Shown here one piece after another: positions 23,650-32,610 of a stretch of DNA of 64,000 bases. The notes below the pieces were generated by a model. The model ran no database searches. It was not told the DNA's origin and worked only from the letters and a program-made list of their open reading frames with translations. Position 1 is the first letter of the stretch. Each line of letters starts with the position of its first letter. The stretch covers positions 19,201 through 83,200 of the forward strand of contig SVOJ01000012.1 of assembly GCA_015066385.1 (NCBI GenBank), written 5' to 3'. Source of the stretch: Oscillospiraceae bacterium. Its GTDB lineage: Bacteria > Bacillota > Clostridia > Oscillospirales > Acutalibacteraceae. A program made the position numbers and the translations under genes.

Positions 23650-24455
23650 TTTTTCATCGCCTCCTGTAATTCAATTTGGGGGGATGCGGGGTGTATTGCA
23701 GAAGCAGGTGCTTCTTTTTTCTGTTTGTGTGCCACACTTGCCCACAGAATGGCGGATGCGGGGATGCTTGCCAGAACGGCGGTGATCATATCGATCATCG
23801 TGTCAAACACGGGCACTTGCGCCATGTTGACAGGCTTGCCGAACACTCGGTAGACGATATAATTTTCATCGGGATTAAAGAGAAAATCCTGCAGGGTGGT
23901 GCCCACAAAATAGTCATAGGTAAACTCAAAGATTTCCCACACGATAATCACAAAGCAGCCCATGCCGAAGCCGATGACGGATGCAATGAATCCCGAAACG
24001 GGTCTGTTTTGCGTTTGCAAACCCTTGATGACGGCTTCATAGCAGATAAACACGCACAGAAATCCCGAAAGGACGTGCAGGAAGGTGTCGTAGCCGGGTT
24101 TTCCGCACCAGCCGAGATAATGGCCGCAGTAAGAGCCGAGCAGAATAATGACCATGCCGTATTTCATTGCAGAATACGGAACACGTCCGAGAAAGATCTG
24201 CTTAGGAAAAATCACTCGCAGCAGTGTCACGCTGAATGCGGCAACGGTATTTGCGATCAACTGAATAAGAATATCAAATTTTTCACCCGTTGCAAGATAT
24301 GTTTTTAATGTCATCAGCATGGCAAAGATCATCATCACGCGGACCTGCCACCATAAGATGTATTCTACCGTTGAAACGCTTTTGCGCAGTTCCTTCCATT
24401 CGTTTTTTGGTAAGTTGCGATAATAGTTTGCTATTTTTTTGAAATTTTCTTTCAT
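23646..24455 (-). CDS. Membrane protein of the exporter operon, DUF2238/YjdF-like
   Basis: This is a 269-residue protein with about six membrane segments. DTFLHVLSGFLCVFICYEAV near residue 142, IVWEIFEFTYDYFVGTT and PVFDTMIDM recall the His, Glu and Asp pattern of the YjdF/DUF2238 membrane family. The function is unknown. It sits between permease A and the regulator gene, overlapping both by ATGA, so it belongs to the same operon. A role in handling the exported lipid or drug substrate is only a guess. Confidence 0.6.
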   Translation of the reverse strand: MKENFKKIANYYRNLPKNEWKELRKSVSTVEYILWWQVRVMMIFAMLMTLKTYLATGEKFDILIQLIANTVAAFSVTLLRVIFPKQIFLGRVPYSAMKYGMVIILLGSYCGHYLGWCGKPGYDTFLHVLSGFLCVFICYEAVIKGLQTQNRPVSGFIASVIGFGMGCFVIIVWEIFEFTYDYFVGTTLQDFLFNPDENYIVYRVFGKPVNMAQVPVFDTMIDMITAVLASIPASAILWASVAHKQKKEAPASAIHPASPQIELQEAMKK

Positions 24456-26788
24456 TTAAGCGTTGCGGGCAATTTGTCTGCGGGTACATAGACGAGTGCA
24501 TCCGTGATCCTGCCGTCTTCGTCACTGTAATGCAGTTGCACGAAGTAGCCGGGTTCATTGACAAAATAAGAAAAATAAGTCTGTTCACAAAGTTCTTTCA
24601 GAAGTGCGGGGTCTTCCACCGTGACGGTGTCAAAGGGAACGAGCATGACACTTTCCGGGTCAAATTCGCTGTAATAATCCGGGTCTGCAATAAAACCGTT
24701 GAACTGCAAGGTCTGAATACGCTTGCGTGCAAACAGTTCTTCTTTGCTTTCATTATTCAGCGGATTTTCATAGATTCTTGCGTGGACGGGAGTTCTGACA
24801 TCCTCAAAATACTGCAGTTTCTGCGCGCTTTGCAGAACGGCAAGCGTTTCGGTCATGGAAGAAAAGACAGGCACAAACGGATAATCATAAGAATAAGTGA
24901 TGTGATAAACGGGCTCTTTGATGCGTTTGTAATCGCCTTCATCAAAATGATTCAGGGTGATATAGCCCAAGGGTGCCGTGTCACTCTCAAAATCCAACGG
25001 CAGGTTGCCGTTGCGGATGTCTGCAAGGATTGCATTGAACAAATCTTTCTGCACAGCACGGTCTTTGTCTTCCAACACCACATCCGTCATGGCTGTGCAG
25101 TTTTTGGAAAACAGCATCAGGCTGTTATTTTCATACCCGTCAAAATAGGACATCAACTCTGCAACAACTGCTTCGCGGTAGTCTTCCGTATCGAGCAAGC
25201 CCTGCAATTGCACCATGGCTTCAATGGGGGTATGGTTGTAAATGCGGGTCAGTTCCCTGCCGTTTGCGAGTTTATAGGACACCATCACAGAACCATAGTA
25301 ACTGCTGTTATAGGTGTTCCGACGATCGTTGATAAGCAGTTCGTGAATATTGCGGACGGTTTCAATGGATTGTTCATCTTCAAAATACACAAACGAACCT
25401 TCGCCCCAGATGCCTTCGGTCTGCAGATAGGCTTCTAAGAAACGGTCAGCCTGATAATCCGGGTCATGGCCTTCATACAGGTCGCGGTTGCTGCCCTTGT
25501 ATATGTAATAGCCGCTGTGCCTGACAACACCCGGTGCAGAATTGAAGGTAATTCCTGCGGCGGTGATTTTTTCGGTTGCGGGAATGCGCTTTTCAAAGCC
25601 GAAACCGCCCGTGATGAAGATGAACATAAACACAAGCAGTGCCGCCGCCATAATGCCGCCCGTGCGAAGCTGTGCTTTTATTTTTGCTTTGGAGCGAAGA
25701 AGAATCGCAATGATGCCGACAAACAGGCCGAATGCAACACCGATAAGCAAAATTGCACAGAAAGCGGTTGCAACCACGGTAAATCCGTATTCCCTGACAA
25801 TCAATGCCCCTGCGGGAATCAGGATGGAACCGAGTGCAAACACGGTAACGGCAATCAGACGCGGACAGGAGCCCAAAAATGTGGCACGCTCGGTTTTGCC
25901 GTATACAAACGAGAACCGAGCCGCAACACCGAGAAGCACAAACAAACCGAGATACAAAACAGGATAGCCGACCGACGGGAATTCGGGTACGGGTTTCGTA
26001 TATTCTTGTGCGAGTGCATCGCCGAAGTCATAGTTGGTAACGGGATACAGGAAATCCGCAAAGATGAATCTGCCGCCGAAGGCACTTTCGACGCGCACAT
26101 CGTCAAATCCTTTCAAGCGTACGAATGTAAAGAACTTTGCACCCGACAGGAACAGCTCGCTGAAAAGATAGGTGCCGTAATACAAAGCCGACGGGGCAAA
26201 GGTCAGAAGACCGCCGCAGACAAGGCTTTCAACCGTAGAGCCGCTGAAGGTCATGCAGAGCACACACACCGCAAAGGGATACAAAGAAACGGCGAGCATG
26301 CTCGCACCGTAATACAGAATCGCTTTCCACAGTTCGGGGCTTGCGCCGTATAAGTATACATTGTATACCCCGCAGATGAGAAACGGCAATACAACGGCAA
26401 TCAACTGCGAAACCACACAGCCGACAAATTTGCCTGCAAACAGGGTCGCACGGCTGACCCCTAAACTGTAATAGACATTGACGGTCTTTTTGGTGTGCAT
26501 AAAACGGAAATTGTAAACCGACAAAAGAATTGCCGAAACACCGAGCACAAGACAGTTCACTGCAATCAAAAAAGAGTCGATGTACATGCCGCCGACAATG
26601 TACTTGATCTGCGGCAAGGTGTCGTAGTAATAGATTGCATTCATGTCATAATGTACGGATACATTGTACGCATTGAGCGAAACGAGCATAAACAAAAACA
26701 GCAAGACGGTGTGGAACGCATTCTTTTTGAGCGTTTTTGCAAAGGTGACAAAAAACTGCTTTCGCGCGGAATGAACAGAATGTGTCAT
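24452..26788 (-). CDS. ABC exporter permease with large extracytoplasmic domain (paralogue A)
   Basis: This is a 778-residue protein, the first gene of the five-gene operon, starting at ATG behind AAAAGGAGGG. Its layout matches paralogue B: about eight membrane segments, coupling loop MHTKKTVNVYYSLGVSRATLF near residue 95, a further segment ending TGGFGFEKRIP near 395, then a 380-residue extracytoplasmic domain. The membrane half looks like exporter permeases of the GntR-linked kind, but the long C-terminal part is unusual. With paralogue B it probably forms a heterodimer around two copies of the ATPase. The substrate is unknown; an envelope-active compound is the usual one for this group. 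Confidence 0.75.
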   Translation of the reverse strand: MTHSVHSARKQFFVTFAKTLKKNAFHTVLLFLFMLVSLNAYNVSVHYDMNAIYYYDTLPQIKYIVGGMYIDSFLIAVNCLVLGVSAILLSVYNFRFMHTKKTVNVYYSLGVSRATLFAGKFVGCVVSQLIAVVLPFLICGVYNVYLYGASPELWKAILYYGASMLAVSLYPFAVCVLCMTFSGSTVESLVCGGLLTFAPSALYYGTYLFSELFLSGAKFFTFVRLKGFDDVRVESAFGGRFIFADFLYPVTNYDFGDALAQEYTKPVPEFPSVGYPVLYLGLFVLLGVAARFSFVYGKTERATFLGSCPRLIAVTVFALGSILIPAGALIVREYGFTVVATAFCAILLIGVAFGLFVGIIAILLRSKAKIKAQLRTGGIMAAALLVFMFIFITGGFGFEKRIPATEKITAAGITFNSAPGVVRHSGYYIYKGSNRDLYEGHDPDYQADRFLEAYLQTEGIWGEGSFVYFEDEQSIETVRNIHELLINDRRNTYNSSYYGSVMVSYKLANGRELTRIYNHTPIEAMVQLQGLLDTEDYREAVVAELMSYFDGYENNSLMLFSKNCTAMTDVVLEDKDRAVQKDLFNAILADIRNGNLPLDFESDTAPLGYITLNHFDEGDYKRIKEPVYHITYSYDYPFVPVFSSMTETLAVLQSAQKLQYFEDVRTPVHARIYENPLNNESKEELFARKRIQTLQFNGFIADPDYYSEFDPESVMLVPFDTVTVEDPALLKELCEQTYFSYFVNEPGYFVQLHYSDEDGRITDALVYVPADKLPATLK

Positions 26789-26815
26789 TCATTTCCCTCC
26801 TTTTGAGATTCAACT

Positions 26816-26869
26816 GTGCTATCTGTGGTAGCACACCTATACAATACCACACATTTCCCTTTCTGTCAA
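26816..26869 (-). promoter_or_regulatory. Promoter and GntR-type operator of the exporter operon
   Basis: On the minus strand TTGACA (26864-26869) and TATTGT (26841-26846) are 17 bp apart. The palindrome GTGCTA ccacaga TAGCAC (26816-26834) covers the start of transcription. Its form agrees with YtrA-subfamily operators. Confidence 0.75.
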
Positions 26870-26918
26870 GAAGTTTTCAGAAATATTTATATTCCAAAAA
26901 CTTCCCTGTTTTACAAAG

Positions 26919-26981
26919 TTTTTGGATTTGAATCCAAAAAGTGTTGACTTTTTTAAAGTTTTTGGATAAAATAAATCCAAA
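26919..26981 (+). promoter_or_regulatory. Promoter with two TTTTTGGAT-type palindromes before the AAA/DUF4143 gene
   Basis: TTGACT (26944-26949) and TAAAAT (26967-26972) are 17 bp apart. A perfect 10-bp inverted repeat, TTTTTGGATT TG AATCCAAAAA, lies upstream (26919-26940), and a second copy, TTTGGAT-7N-ATCCAAA (26961-26981), overlaps the -10. This is a two-operator arrangement; the regulator is not evident here. Confidence 0.65.
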
Positions 26982-27004
26982 CAGCAATAAACAAGGTGAT
27001 AATT

Positions 27005-28213
27005 ATGCAAAGAATAGACCGCAAAGAGTATATGGATCGGCTGTGTACATTTCGCGACAAACAGATCATCAAAGTTGTAACGGGCGTGCGCCGTTGCGGA
27101 AAATCGACCTTGCTCGAAATATACCGCGATCATCTGTTGCAATCGGGCGTTGAAGAACGGCAAATTCTGTCCGTCAATCTGGAAGATTATGACTTTTACG
27201 ATTTAAGAGAACCAAAAAACTTACACACATATATCAAAGACCGCCTGTGCCCCGATTGCATGAATTATGTGTTTATTGACGAAGTACAGCATTGCAAGGA
27301 CTTTGCACGCGTGGCAGACAGCCTTTATATTAAAAGCAATGTCGATCTTTATCTGACGGGGGCAAATGCAAATATGTTGTCAAGCGAAATTGCAACGGTT
27401 CTGTCGGGACGGTATGTTGAAATCTCCATGCTGCCTCTCTCTTTCAAAGAATATGTGGACGGGTTGGGTGATAAAACGGAAATTTCAAAAAAATTCACTA
27501 CGTACCTGCAAAACGGTTCTTTCCCCTATGCACTTGCCCTGCATGAACAAAAAAATGCCTTGCGTGATTATATGGACGGCATTTACAACAGTATTGTCAT
27601 CAAAGATGTTTCCGCACGGCATAAAATCACCGACACACTGATGCTTGAAAGCATAGTCCGTTTCCTGTTCGACAATATCGGCAATCCCCTGTCCACCAAA
27701 AAAATTGCCGACACCATGACATCAAACGGCAGAAAAATAGATGTCAGAACCGTGGAAAGATATATTTCGGCACTCACGCAGAGTTTTATCCTCTACCGCG
27801 CACAACGCTACAACATCAAAGGCAAACAGTATCTCAAAACGCAGGAAAAATATTATGCGGTCGACATAGGCCTTCGCTATTACCTGCTCGGCTACAGTGA
27901 TGCAGACATCGGTCATATTCTTGAAAATGTCATTTACCTTGAACTGTTGCGCCGAGGCTTCGATGTGTATGTCGGCAAAGTAGATGCTCTTGAAGTGGAC
28001 TTTGTTGCCATGCAGGGCAGCCGAAAAATTTATTTTCAGGTTGCCGCAACCGTGCGCAGTGCAGACACGCTGCAACGGGAACTTTCCCCTTTGCAAAAAA
28101 TCAGCGATCACTATCCGAAATTTATTCTGACCCTTGACGATGACCCGGAAGCAGACTACGACGGCATCCGCCGTGTCAATGCACTGGATTGGCTCTTGGG
28201 AAATATTGAGTAA
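27005..28213 (+). CDS. AAA-type ATPase with DUF4143 (PD-(D/E)XK-like) C-terminus
   Basis: ATG 27005 (MQRIDRKEY) follows AAGGTG; the product is 402 residues. Walker A GVRRCGKST is near residue 28, Walker B YVFIDEVQH near 90, and LTGANANMLSSE is the sensor region. The middle and C-terminal parts are a winged-helix plus DUF4143 domain (AVDIGLRYYLLG, LENVIYLELLRRGFDVYVGK, EVDFVAMQG, YFQVA). The EVDFV ... YFQVA pattern resembles a nuclease-like core. This family is common and often multi-copy in gut Firmicutes, with unproven function in DNA maintenance or conflict. It is transcribed alone with its own operator pair and a terminator. Confidence 0.88.
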   Translation: MQRIDRKEYMDRLCTFRDKQIIKVVTGVRRCGKSTLLEIYRDHLLQSGVEERQILSVNLEDYDFYDLREPKNLHTYIKDRLCPDCMNYVFIDEVQHCKDFARVADSLYIKSNVDLYLTGANANMLSSEIATVLSGRYVEISMLPLSFKEYVDGLGDKTEISKKFTTYLQNGSFPYALALHEQKNALRDYMDGIYNSIVIKDVSARHKITDTLMLESIVRFLFDNIGNPLSTKKIADTMTSNGRKIDVRTVERYISALTQSFILYRAQRYNIKGKQYLKTQEKYYAVDIGLRYYLLGYSDADIGHILENVIYLELLRRGFDVYVGKVDALEVDFVAMQGSRKIYFQVAATVRSADTLQRELSPLQKISDHYPKFILTLDDDPEADYDGIRRVNALDWLLGNIE

Positions 28214-28215
28214 AA

Positions 28216-28264
28216 AACAAGGATCTGTGAAAACTCAGGTTTTCTTACAGATCCTTGTTTTTTT
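28216..28264. terminator. Bidirectional terminator
   Basis: AACAAGGATCTGT pairs with ACAGATCCTTGTT, flanked by T on one side and A on the other. It serves the AAA gene (plus strand) and the dCMP deaminase operon (minus strand). Confidence 0.9.
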
Positions 28265-28271
28265 ATGTTCT

Positions 28272-28760
28272 TTAATAACCGCGTGTGCCTTCGAGGGATT
28301 CGTCGTTTTCGATCCAATCCGTTACGGGAATCACACGGTAATTTTCGCTGTCGTCACGGATAACAACGGTTTCGATACCTGCATTGATGACCATGCGCTT
28401 GCACATCGAACAACAGCAGGAGTTGGAAACATACTCGCCCGTATCCACTTCCTGTCCGGTCAGATACAGCGTAGCACCGATCATTTTGTCACGCGGGGCA
28501 CTGATGATGGCATTCGCTTCCGCATGGACACTGCGGCACAGTTCATAGCGTTCACCGCGCGGAATCTGCATTTTCTGACGGATGCACACACCCAAGTCCG
28601 TGCAATTTTTTCTGCCCCTGGGTGCACCGACATAGCCGGTGGACACAACCTCGTCATTGTTAACAATGACCGCACCGTAGCGACGGCGCAGACAGGTGGT
28701 GCGCTTGGAAACAACCTCTGCAAGGTCAAGATAATAATTCACTTTGTCACGGCGAAGCAT
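28272..28760 (-). CDS. dCMP deaminase family protein (ComEB-like)
   Basis: The ORF track starts inside pgsA; the ribosome site AAGGAGAG precedes ATG 28760 (MLRRDKVNYY), giving 162 residues. The zinc site is HAEANAI near residue 81 and CCSMCKRM near 114, where the usual PCxxC has lost its Pro. The opening YLDLAEVVSKRTTCLRRRYGAVIV is typical. The enzyme converts dCMP to dUMP for dTMP synthesis; homologues are called ComEB. It is the last gene of the recA-recX-rimO-pgsA run, 13 bp after pgsA. Confidence 0.88.
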   Translation of the reverse strand: MLRRDKVNYYLDLAEVVSKRTTCLRRRYGAVIVNNDEVVSTGYVGAPRGRKNCTDLGVCIRQKMQIPRGERYELCRSVHAEANAIISAPRDKMIGATLYLTGQEVDTGEYVSNSCCCSMCKRMVINAGIETVVIRDDSENYRVIPVTDWIENDESLEGTRGY

Positions 28761-28773
28761 AGTTTTCTCTCCT

Positions 28774-29343
28774 TTATTTGGCATTGATGTCGATGACTTT
28801 GGCGGCATCCTTGATGTAAATGATGCCCGAAAGCACCGCGAGCACGGCGGTAATGCCGAGCGCAATGTTGGAAACAAGAGGCAAATTGAATGTTTCGGGA
28901 ATGATGGCGCAATCACGCAGGTGTGCGCACAACAGGAAGACAAGGGTAAAGACCATCTGGGTGACGGTTTTGAGCTTACCCCAGATGTTGGCGGGGATGA
29001 CAATACCCTGTGCGGATGCAATCAGACGCATGGAGGTAACGGCAAACTCACGCACAAGCACCACAAGGATGATCCATATACTGCAAAGGCCGAGTTGCAT
29101 GAGTGCAAGCAGAGCCGAGGTGGTGAGCATTTTGTCTGCCACAGGGTCGGCAAACTGACCGAATACGGTGACAATGTTTTGCTTGCGGGCAATTTTGCCG
29201 TCCAAAAAATCGGTAAAACAGCCCACACCGTAAATCAGAAGTCCCCACAAAAAGTGGTTCGGAATGGCTTCGGCGAGAAAGACCGCCAAAAAGATTGGGG
29301 TGATGACCATACGCAGTACGGTCAGGCGATTGGGTAAATTCAT
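28774..29343 (-). CDS. pgsA: CDP-diacylglycerol-glycerol-3-phosphate 3-phosphatidyltransferase
   Basis: This is a 189-residue membrane enzyme making phosphatidylglycerol phosphate, the first step to phosphatidylglycerol and cardiolipin. The CDP-alcohol phosphatidyltransferase motif is complete (DFLDGKIARK, then VFGQFADPVADK), with the metal-binding Asp residues present. About five membrane segments follow the N-terminal amphipathic start MNLPNRLTVLR. It lies 16 bp after rimO, a common Firmicutes order. The larger ORF spanning this and the deaminase gene is an out-of-frame extension. Confidence 0.93.
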   Translation of the reverse strand: MNLPNRLTVLRMVITPIFLAVFLAEAIPNHFLWGLLIYGVGCFTDFLDGKIARKQNIVTVFGQFADPVADKMLTTSALLALMQLGLCSIWIILVVLVREFAVTSMRLIASAQGIVIPANIWGKLKTVTQMVFTLVFLLCAHLRDCAIIPETFNLPLVSNIALGITAVLAVLSGIIYIKDAAKVIDINAK

Positions 29344-29359
29344 TGCATTTCCTCAAATC

Positions 29360-30694
29360 TTATTTTTGTTCAATGACTCTGCCAACAAGATCGACGTCTT
29401 CCGTTTTCTGAATTTCAACCTGCACAAGTGTACCGTCGGTCAGTTCATAGTCGCAGGTAAAATACACGGTTGAGTCGATTTCGGGGGCATCGCGCCAGGT
29501 TCTGCCGATGTACACATCATTGTATGAATCATAAGCATCGACAATGCAGGTCTGCACGGTATCCACGAGACTTTCCTGCTTTTCGGTGAAAATACGGTAT
29601 TGCAGATCCATAATGCTTTCGCCGCGTTTTTGTGCAACCTCACGGTCGATCTGATTTTCCATTTCGGCGGCAGGGGTGCCTTCTTCTGCGGAATACGCAA
29701 AGCAACCCAGACGGTCAAAACGGGCTTTCTGCACAAAGTCTGCGAGTGTTTCAAACGCTTCTTCGTCTTCCCCGGGGAAACCTGTAATAAGCGTTGTTCT
29801 CAACACACAATCGGGTAAATAAGAGCGGATTTTTTCGAGCAATGCGAGCAGTTGCTTGTCGTCACCCGAACGGTTCATGGCTTTAAGAATCTTGCCGTCA
29901 GCATGTTGAACAGGCAGGTCGATATAGGGAAGCACCTTTTCGCAGTCACGCATAACCGTAAGAAGTTCATCGGTGATACGGTCGGGATAGCAATACAAAA
30001 GACGAATCCAGCGGATGCCGTCGAGTTTGCTAAGTTCTTTGAGCAGTGCGGGCAGTTTCTTTTCATTGTAAAGGTCTTCGCCGTAGCGGGTGGTGTCCTG
30101 CGCAATGAGAATAAGTTCCTTGATGCCGTTCATGGCAAGGGAAGCCGCCTCTTTGACGATGTCTTCCATCGGACGGGAACGGAACGGCCCTCTGATGTCG
30201 GGAATAGCACAATAAGAACAACGGTTGGAACAGCCGTCGGCTACTTTCAGATATGCCCAGTGCGGCGGTGTGGACAGAATACGCGGATCACCGAGGGGCA
30301 TTTCTTCCTTTGCGGGATAACGGGATTCTTCTTTTTCCGCAAACACATTGTTGACAAATTCAACGATTTGTCCGTTTGCACCGAGACCTGCAACGGCATC
30401 CACTTCGGGCATTTCGTTTAAGATTTCATCGCGGTAACGCTCCGCCATACAGCCGAGCACGATGATTTTTCCGAGGTCACCGTCTTCTTTGAGTTGTGCC
30501 ATTTCGAGAATGTTGTCAATGGCTTCCTGTTTGGCTTCTTCAATGAATCCGCAGGTGTTGATGATGACAGCATCCGCACCGATGGGGGTATCGGTGAGAA
30601 TATAGCCTGCATCACTGAGCTTCGCAAGCATCATTTCGCTGTCCACCTGATTTTTCGGACAACCGAGAGAGATAAAACCGATTTTTTTCTGCAT
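29360..30694 (-). CDS. rimO: Ribosomal protein S12 methylthiotransferase
   Basis: ATG 30694 (MQKKIGFISLG) is chosen over the track's TTG two codons upstream because AAGGA fits it. This is a 444-residue radical-SAM enzyme that adds a methylthio group to an Asp of ribosomal protein S12. The N-terminal cluster ligands are in SLGCPKN, INTCGFI and VLGCMAERY; the radical-SAM cluster is CSNRCSYCAIP near residue 156; a TRAM domain ends the protein (YIGRTWRDAPEID). All six Cys are present. It follows recX by 15 bp. Confidence 0.95.
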   Translation of the reverse strand: MQKKIGFISLGCPKNQVDSEMMLAKLSDAGYILTDTPIGADAVIINTCGFIEEAKQEAIDNILEMAQLKEDGDLGKIIVLGCMAERYRDEILNEMPEVDAVAGLGANGQIVEFVNNVFAEKEESRYPAKEEMPLGDPRILSTPPHWAYLKVADGCSNRCSYCAIPDIRGPFRSRPMEDIVKEAASLAMNGIKELILIAQDTTRYGEDLYNEKKLPALLKELSKLDGIRWIRLLYCYPDRITDELLTVMRDCEKVLPYIDLPVQHADGKILKAMNRSGDDKQLLALLEKIRSYLPDCVLRTTLITGFPGEDEEAFETLADFVQKARFDRLGCFAYSAEEGTPAAEMENQIDREVAQKRGESIMDLQYRIFTEKQESLVDTVQTCIVDAYDSYNDVYIGRTWRDAPEIDSTVYFTCDYELTDGTLVQVEIQKTEDVDLVGRVIEQK

Positions 30695-30709
30695 ATTCAA
30701 AATCCTTAT

Positions 30710-31327
30710 TTAAAAATCTTGCGTATTCCATCCCAACGACTCCACCGTATCGAACACATCGTGCGGGGCATAGCCCAAACGAAAAAGGCGGTTGATAATG
30801 CGTTTTTTTGTCTTTTCATCGGGTTTGCCGTCGGCGGGACATAATTTTTCTATTATATCCATGATACTCAATTTTTCGTCAATGTCAATACTTCCCGCGG
30901 CAGTTTGGGCAATATGACGGTCAATTCCGCGGGAGATGAGTTCATTTTCGACTCTTTTCGGGGCGAAATGTTTGCGTCTTACGAGTTCGTCAGCCAAAAG
31001 TTCTGCAAATTTTTCGTCATTAAGAAGTCCGAGATCACGGCATTTTTCCACGGCTTGCTTTGCAGGGGCAGATCTGTATTTGTGCTTGAGTTTGTCATAC
31101 AGTTCTTTTTCGGAGTGTGCACGTTGCGACAAAAGCCGCAGGGCACTGTCATATGCAAAAACAAAGTCAGCCGCCTCTTGCAAGGCAGCTAACTGTTCTT
31201 CGTCTATATCGTCACCGTCACGCACCGTGCTTTCAAACCAAAACGATGCGGGCACGGAAAAACGGAATTCCCCGTCGGTGAAAATGTTGATTTTCCCGCT
31301 TTTGGCGGTGGTGGTTGAAACAATCAT
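30710..31327 (-). CDS. recX: Regulatory protein RecX
   Basis: This is a 205-residue helical protein that binds RecA filaments and limits their activity. It has the three RecX repeats, recognisable from LRLLSQRAHSEKELYDKLKHK near residue 63, CRDLGLLNDEKFAELLADELV near 96, and RIINRLFRLGYAPHDVFDTVE at the end. The start codon overlaps the recA stop by one base, so synthesis is tied to RecA. Slightly rich in acidic residues at the N-terminus. Confidence 0.9.
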   Translation of the reverse strand: MIVSTTTAKSGKINIFTDGEFRFSVPASFWFESTVRDGDDIDEEQLAALQEAADFVFAYDSALRLLSQRAHSEKELYDKLKHKYRSAPAKQAVEKCRDLGLLNDEKFAELLADELVRRKHFAPKRVENELISRGIDRHIAQTAAGSIDIDEKLSIMDIIEKLCPADGKPDEKTKKRIINRLFRLGYAPHDVFDTVESLGWNTQDF

Positions 31328-32457
31328 CAGTCGGCCGTGATGTCAATTTTGATTTTGGGCACTCTGCCGTTGTTGGGGGCAATAGGTGCCACGGGCTCAA
31401 TGATTTCGCCATCTTCATCGGTTTCGGGAATATCTGCACCGGAAGGCAGAACATCGGCACGCATACTGCTGATGAATTCGGGATGATTGCGGATCTTGGC
31501 TTCGATTTCATCACGCAGAGCGGTGTTTTTGTCAAGCATCATGCGGACATTGTCACGCCCCTGCCCGAGTCTTTCTTCACCGTAAGACAACCACGAACCG
31601 CTTTTCTGCACGATGTCAAACTTGATACCGAGTTCAAGGATTTCGCTTGTTTTAGAAATACCGGTACCGAACAGAATATCGAATTCAGCCTGTTTAAAAG
31701 GCGGGGCGACCTTATTTTTGACGATCTTGCAACGGGTACGCGAGCCGACAAAATCATTGCCGGCAGCTTTGATCTGTTCGGTCTTGCGAACATCAATACG
31801 CATGGAAGCGTAGAATTTCAGTGCGCGGCCGCCGGTGGTGACTTCGGGGTTGCCATACATGACACCAACCTTTTCACGCAGCTGATTGATGAAAATAACA
31901 ATACAATTGGAACGGGAAATCGCACCTGCAAGTTTACGCAGAGCCTGCGACATGAGTCTTGCATGAAGACCGACATGGCTGTCACCCATTTCGCCTTCGA
32001 TTTCGGCACGGGGAACCAAAGCGGCAACGGAGTCCACAACAATGACATCGAGTGCACCCGATCGGGTCAGTGCTTCGGCAATTTCAAGTGCCTGTTCACC
32101 GTTGTCGGGCTGAGCAACAAGCAGAGAATCAACATCAACACCCAAATTTGCGGCATAAACAGGATCCAATGCGTGTTCGGCATCAATGAAAGCGGCTTCG
32201 CCGCCTGCTTTTTGTGCTTCGGCAACCACATGCAGGGCAAGAGTCGTTTTACCGGAAGATTCAGGCCCGAAAATTTCAATGATTCTGCCCTTGGGAAGTC
32301 CGCCGATACCCGTTGCGGCATCGAGGGTGATGGAACCCGTGGAAATGGCTTCGATCTGCAATGCGTTGGTCTGTCCTAAACGCATGATAGCACCCTTGCC
32401 GTACTGTTTTTCAATTTGCGCAATCGCGGTTTCAAGAGCTTTTTTCTTATCAGACAT
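31327..32457 (-). CDS. recA: Recombinase RecA
   Basis: ATG 32457 ([11 protein letters not shown]) follows AAAGGAAG; the track start is six codons too early. This is a 376-residue strand-exchange ATPase. Walker [10 protein letters not shown] is near residue 67, Walker [15 protein letters not shown] near 140, the loop [30 protein letters not shown] near 195, and an acidic tail after residue 340 ends in a basic patch. It drives homologous repair and LexA autocleavage. A LexA-type box lies in the leader. It is the first gene of the five-gene minus-strand operon. Confidence 0.97.
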   Translation of the reverse strand: MSDKKKALETAIAQIEKQYGKGAIMRLGQTNALQIEAISTGSITLDAATGIGGLPKGRIIEIFGPESSGKTTLALHVVAEAQKAGGEAAFIDAEHALDPVYAANLGVDVDSLLVAQPDNGEQALEIAEALTRSGALDVIVVDSVAALVPRAEIEGEMGDSHVGLHARLMSQALRKLAGAISRSNCIVIFINQLREKVGVMYGNPEVTTGGRALKFYASMRIDVRKTEQIKAAGNDFVGSRTRCKIVKNKVAPPFKQAEFDILFGTGISKTSEILELGIKFDIVQKSGSWLSYGEERLGQGRDNVRMMLDKNTALRDEIEAKIRNHPEFISSMRADVLPSGADIPETDEDGEIIEPVAPIAPNNGRVPKIKIDITAD

Positions 32458-32476
32458 CGGAAATCTTCCTTTCAAT

Positions 32477-32532
32477 AAAACAAATGTTCGGTTGATGTTT
32501 CATATTCTACATTATTTTTTCGGAAAATGCAA
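32477..32532 (-). promoter_or_regulatory. recA promoter and LexA (SOS) box
   Basis: On the minus strand TTGCAT (32527-32532) and TAGAAT (32504-32509) are 17 bp apart. Just downstream, CGAACATTTGTTTT (32477-32490) matches the Firmicutes LexA consensus CGAACnnnnGTTCG with two mismatches in the second half. This predicts DNA-damage induction of the whole operon. Confidence 0.75.
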
Positions 32533-32551
32533 GAGGTAAAAATAAAAAAAC

Positions 32552-32580
32552 TTGCAAAAAGCAGCGCAAAAAGGTACAAT
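32552..32580 (+). promoter_or_regulatory. Promoter of the U32 gene
   Basis: TTGCAA and TACAAT are 17 bp apart, about 20 bp before the GGAGG ribosome site. It diverges from the recA promoter, with the two -35 boxes 20 bp apart. Confidence 0.7.
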
Positions 32581-32610
32581 AGAGTCATCTATGGGACGGA
32601 GGACACAATA

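Noticed and set aside
26837-27163. 108-residue minus-strand ORF across the exporter/AAA promoters
   Set aside because: It would cover two good promoters and the start of the AAA gene and has no recognisable motif.
28272-29021. 249-residue version of the dCMP deaminase
   Set aside because: The extra N-terminus lies inside pgsA in another frame; a ribosome site selects ATG 28760.
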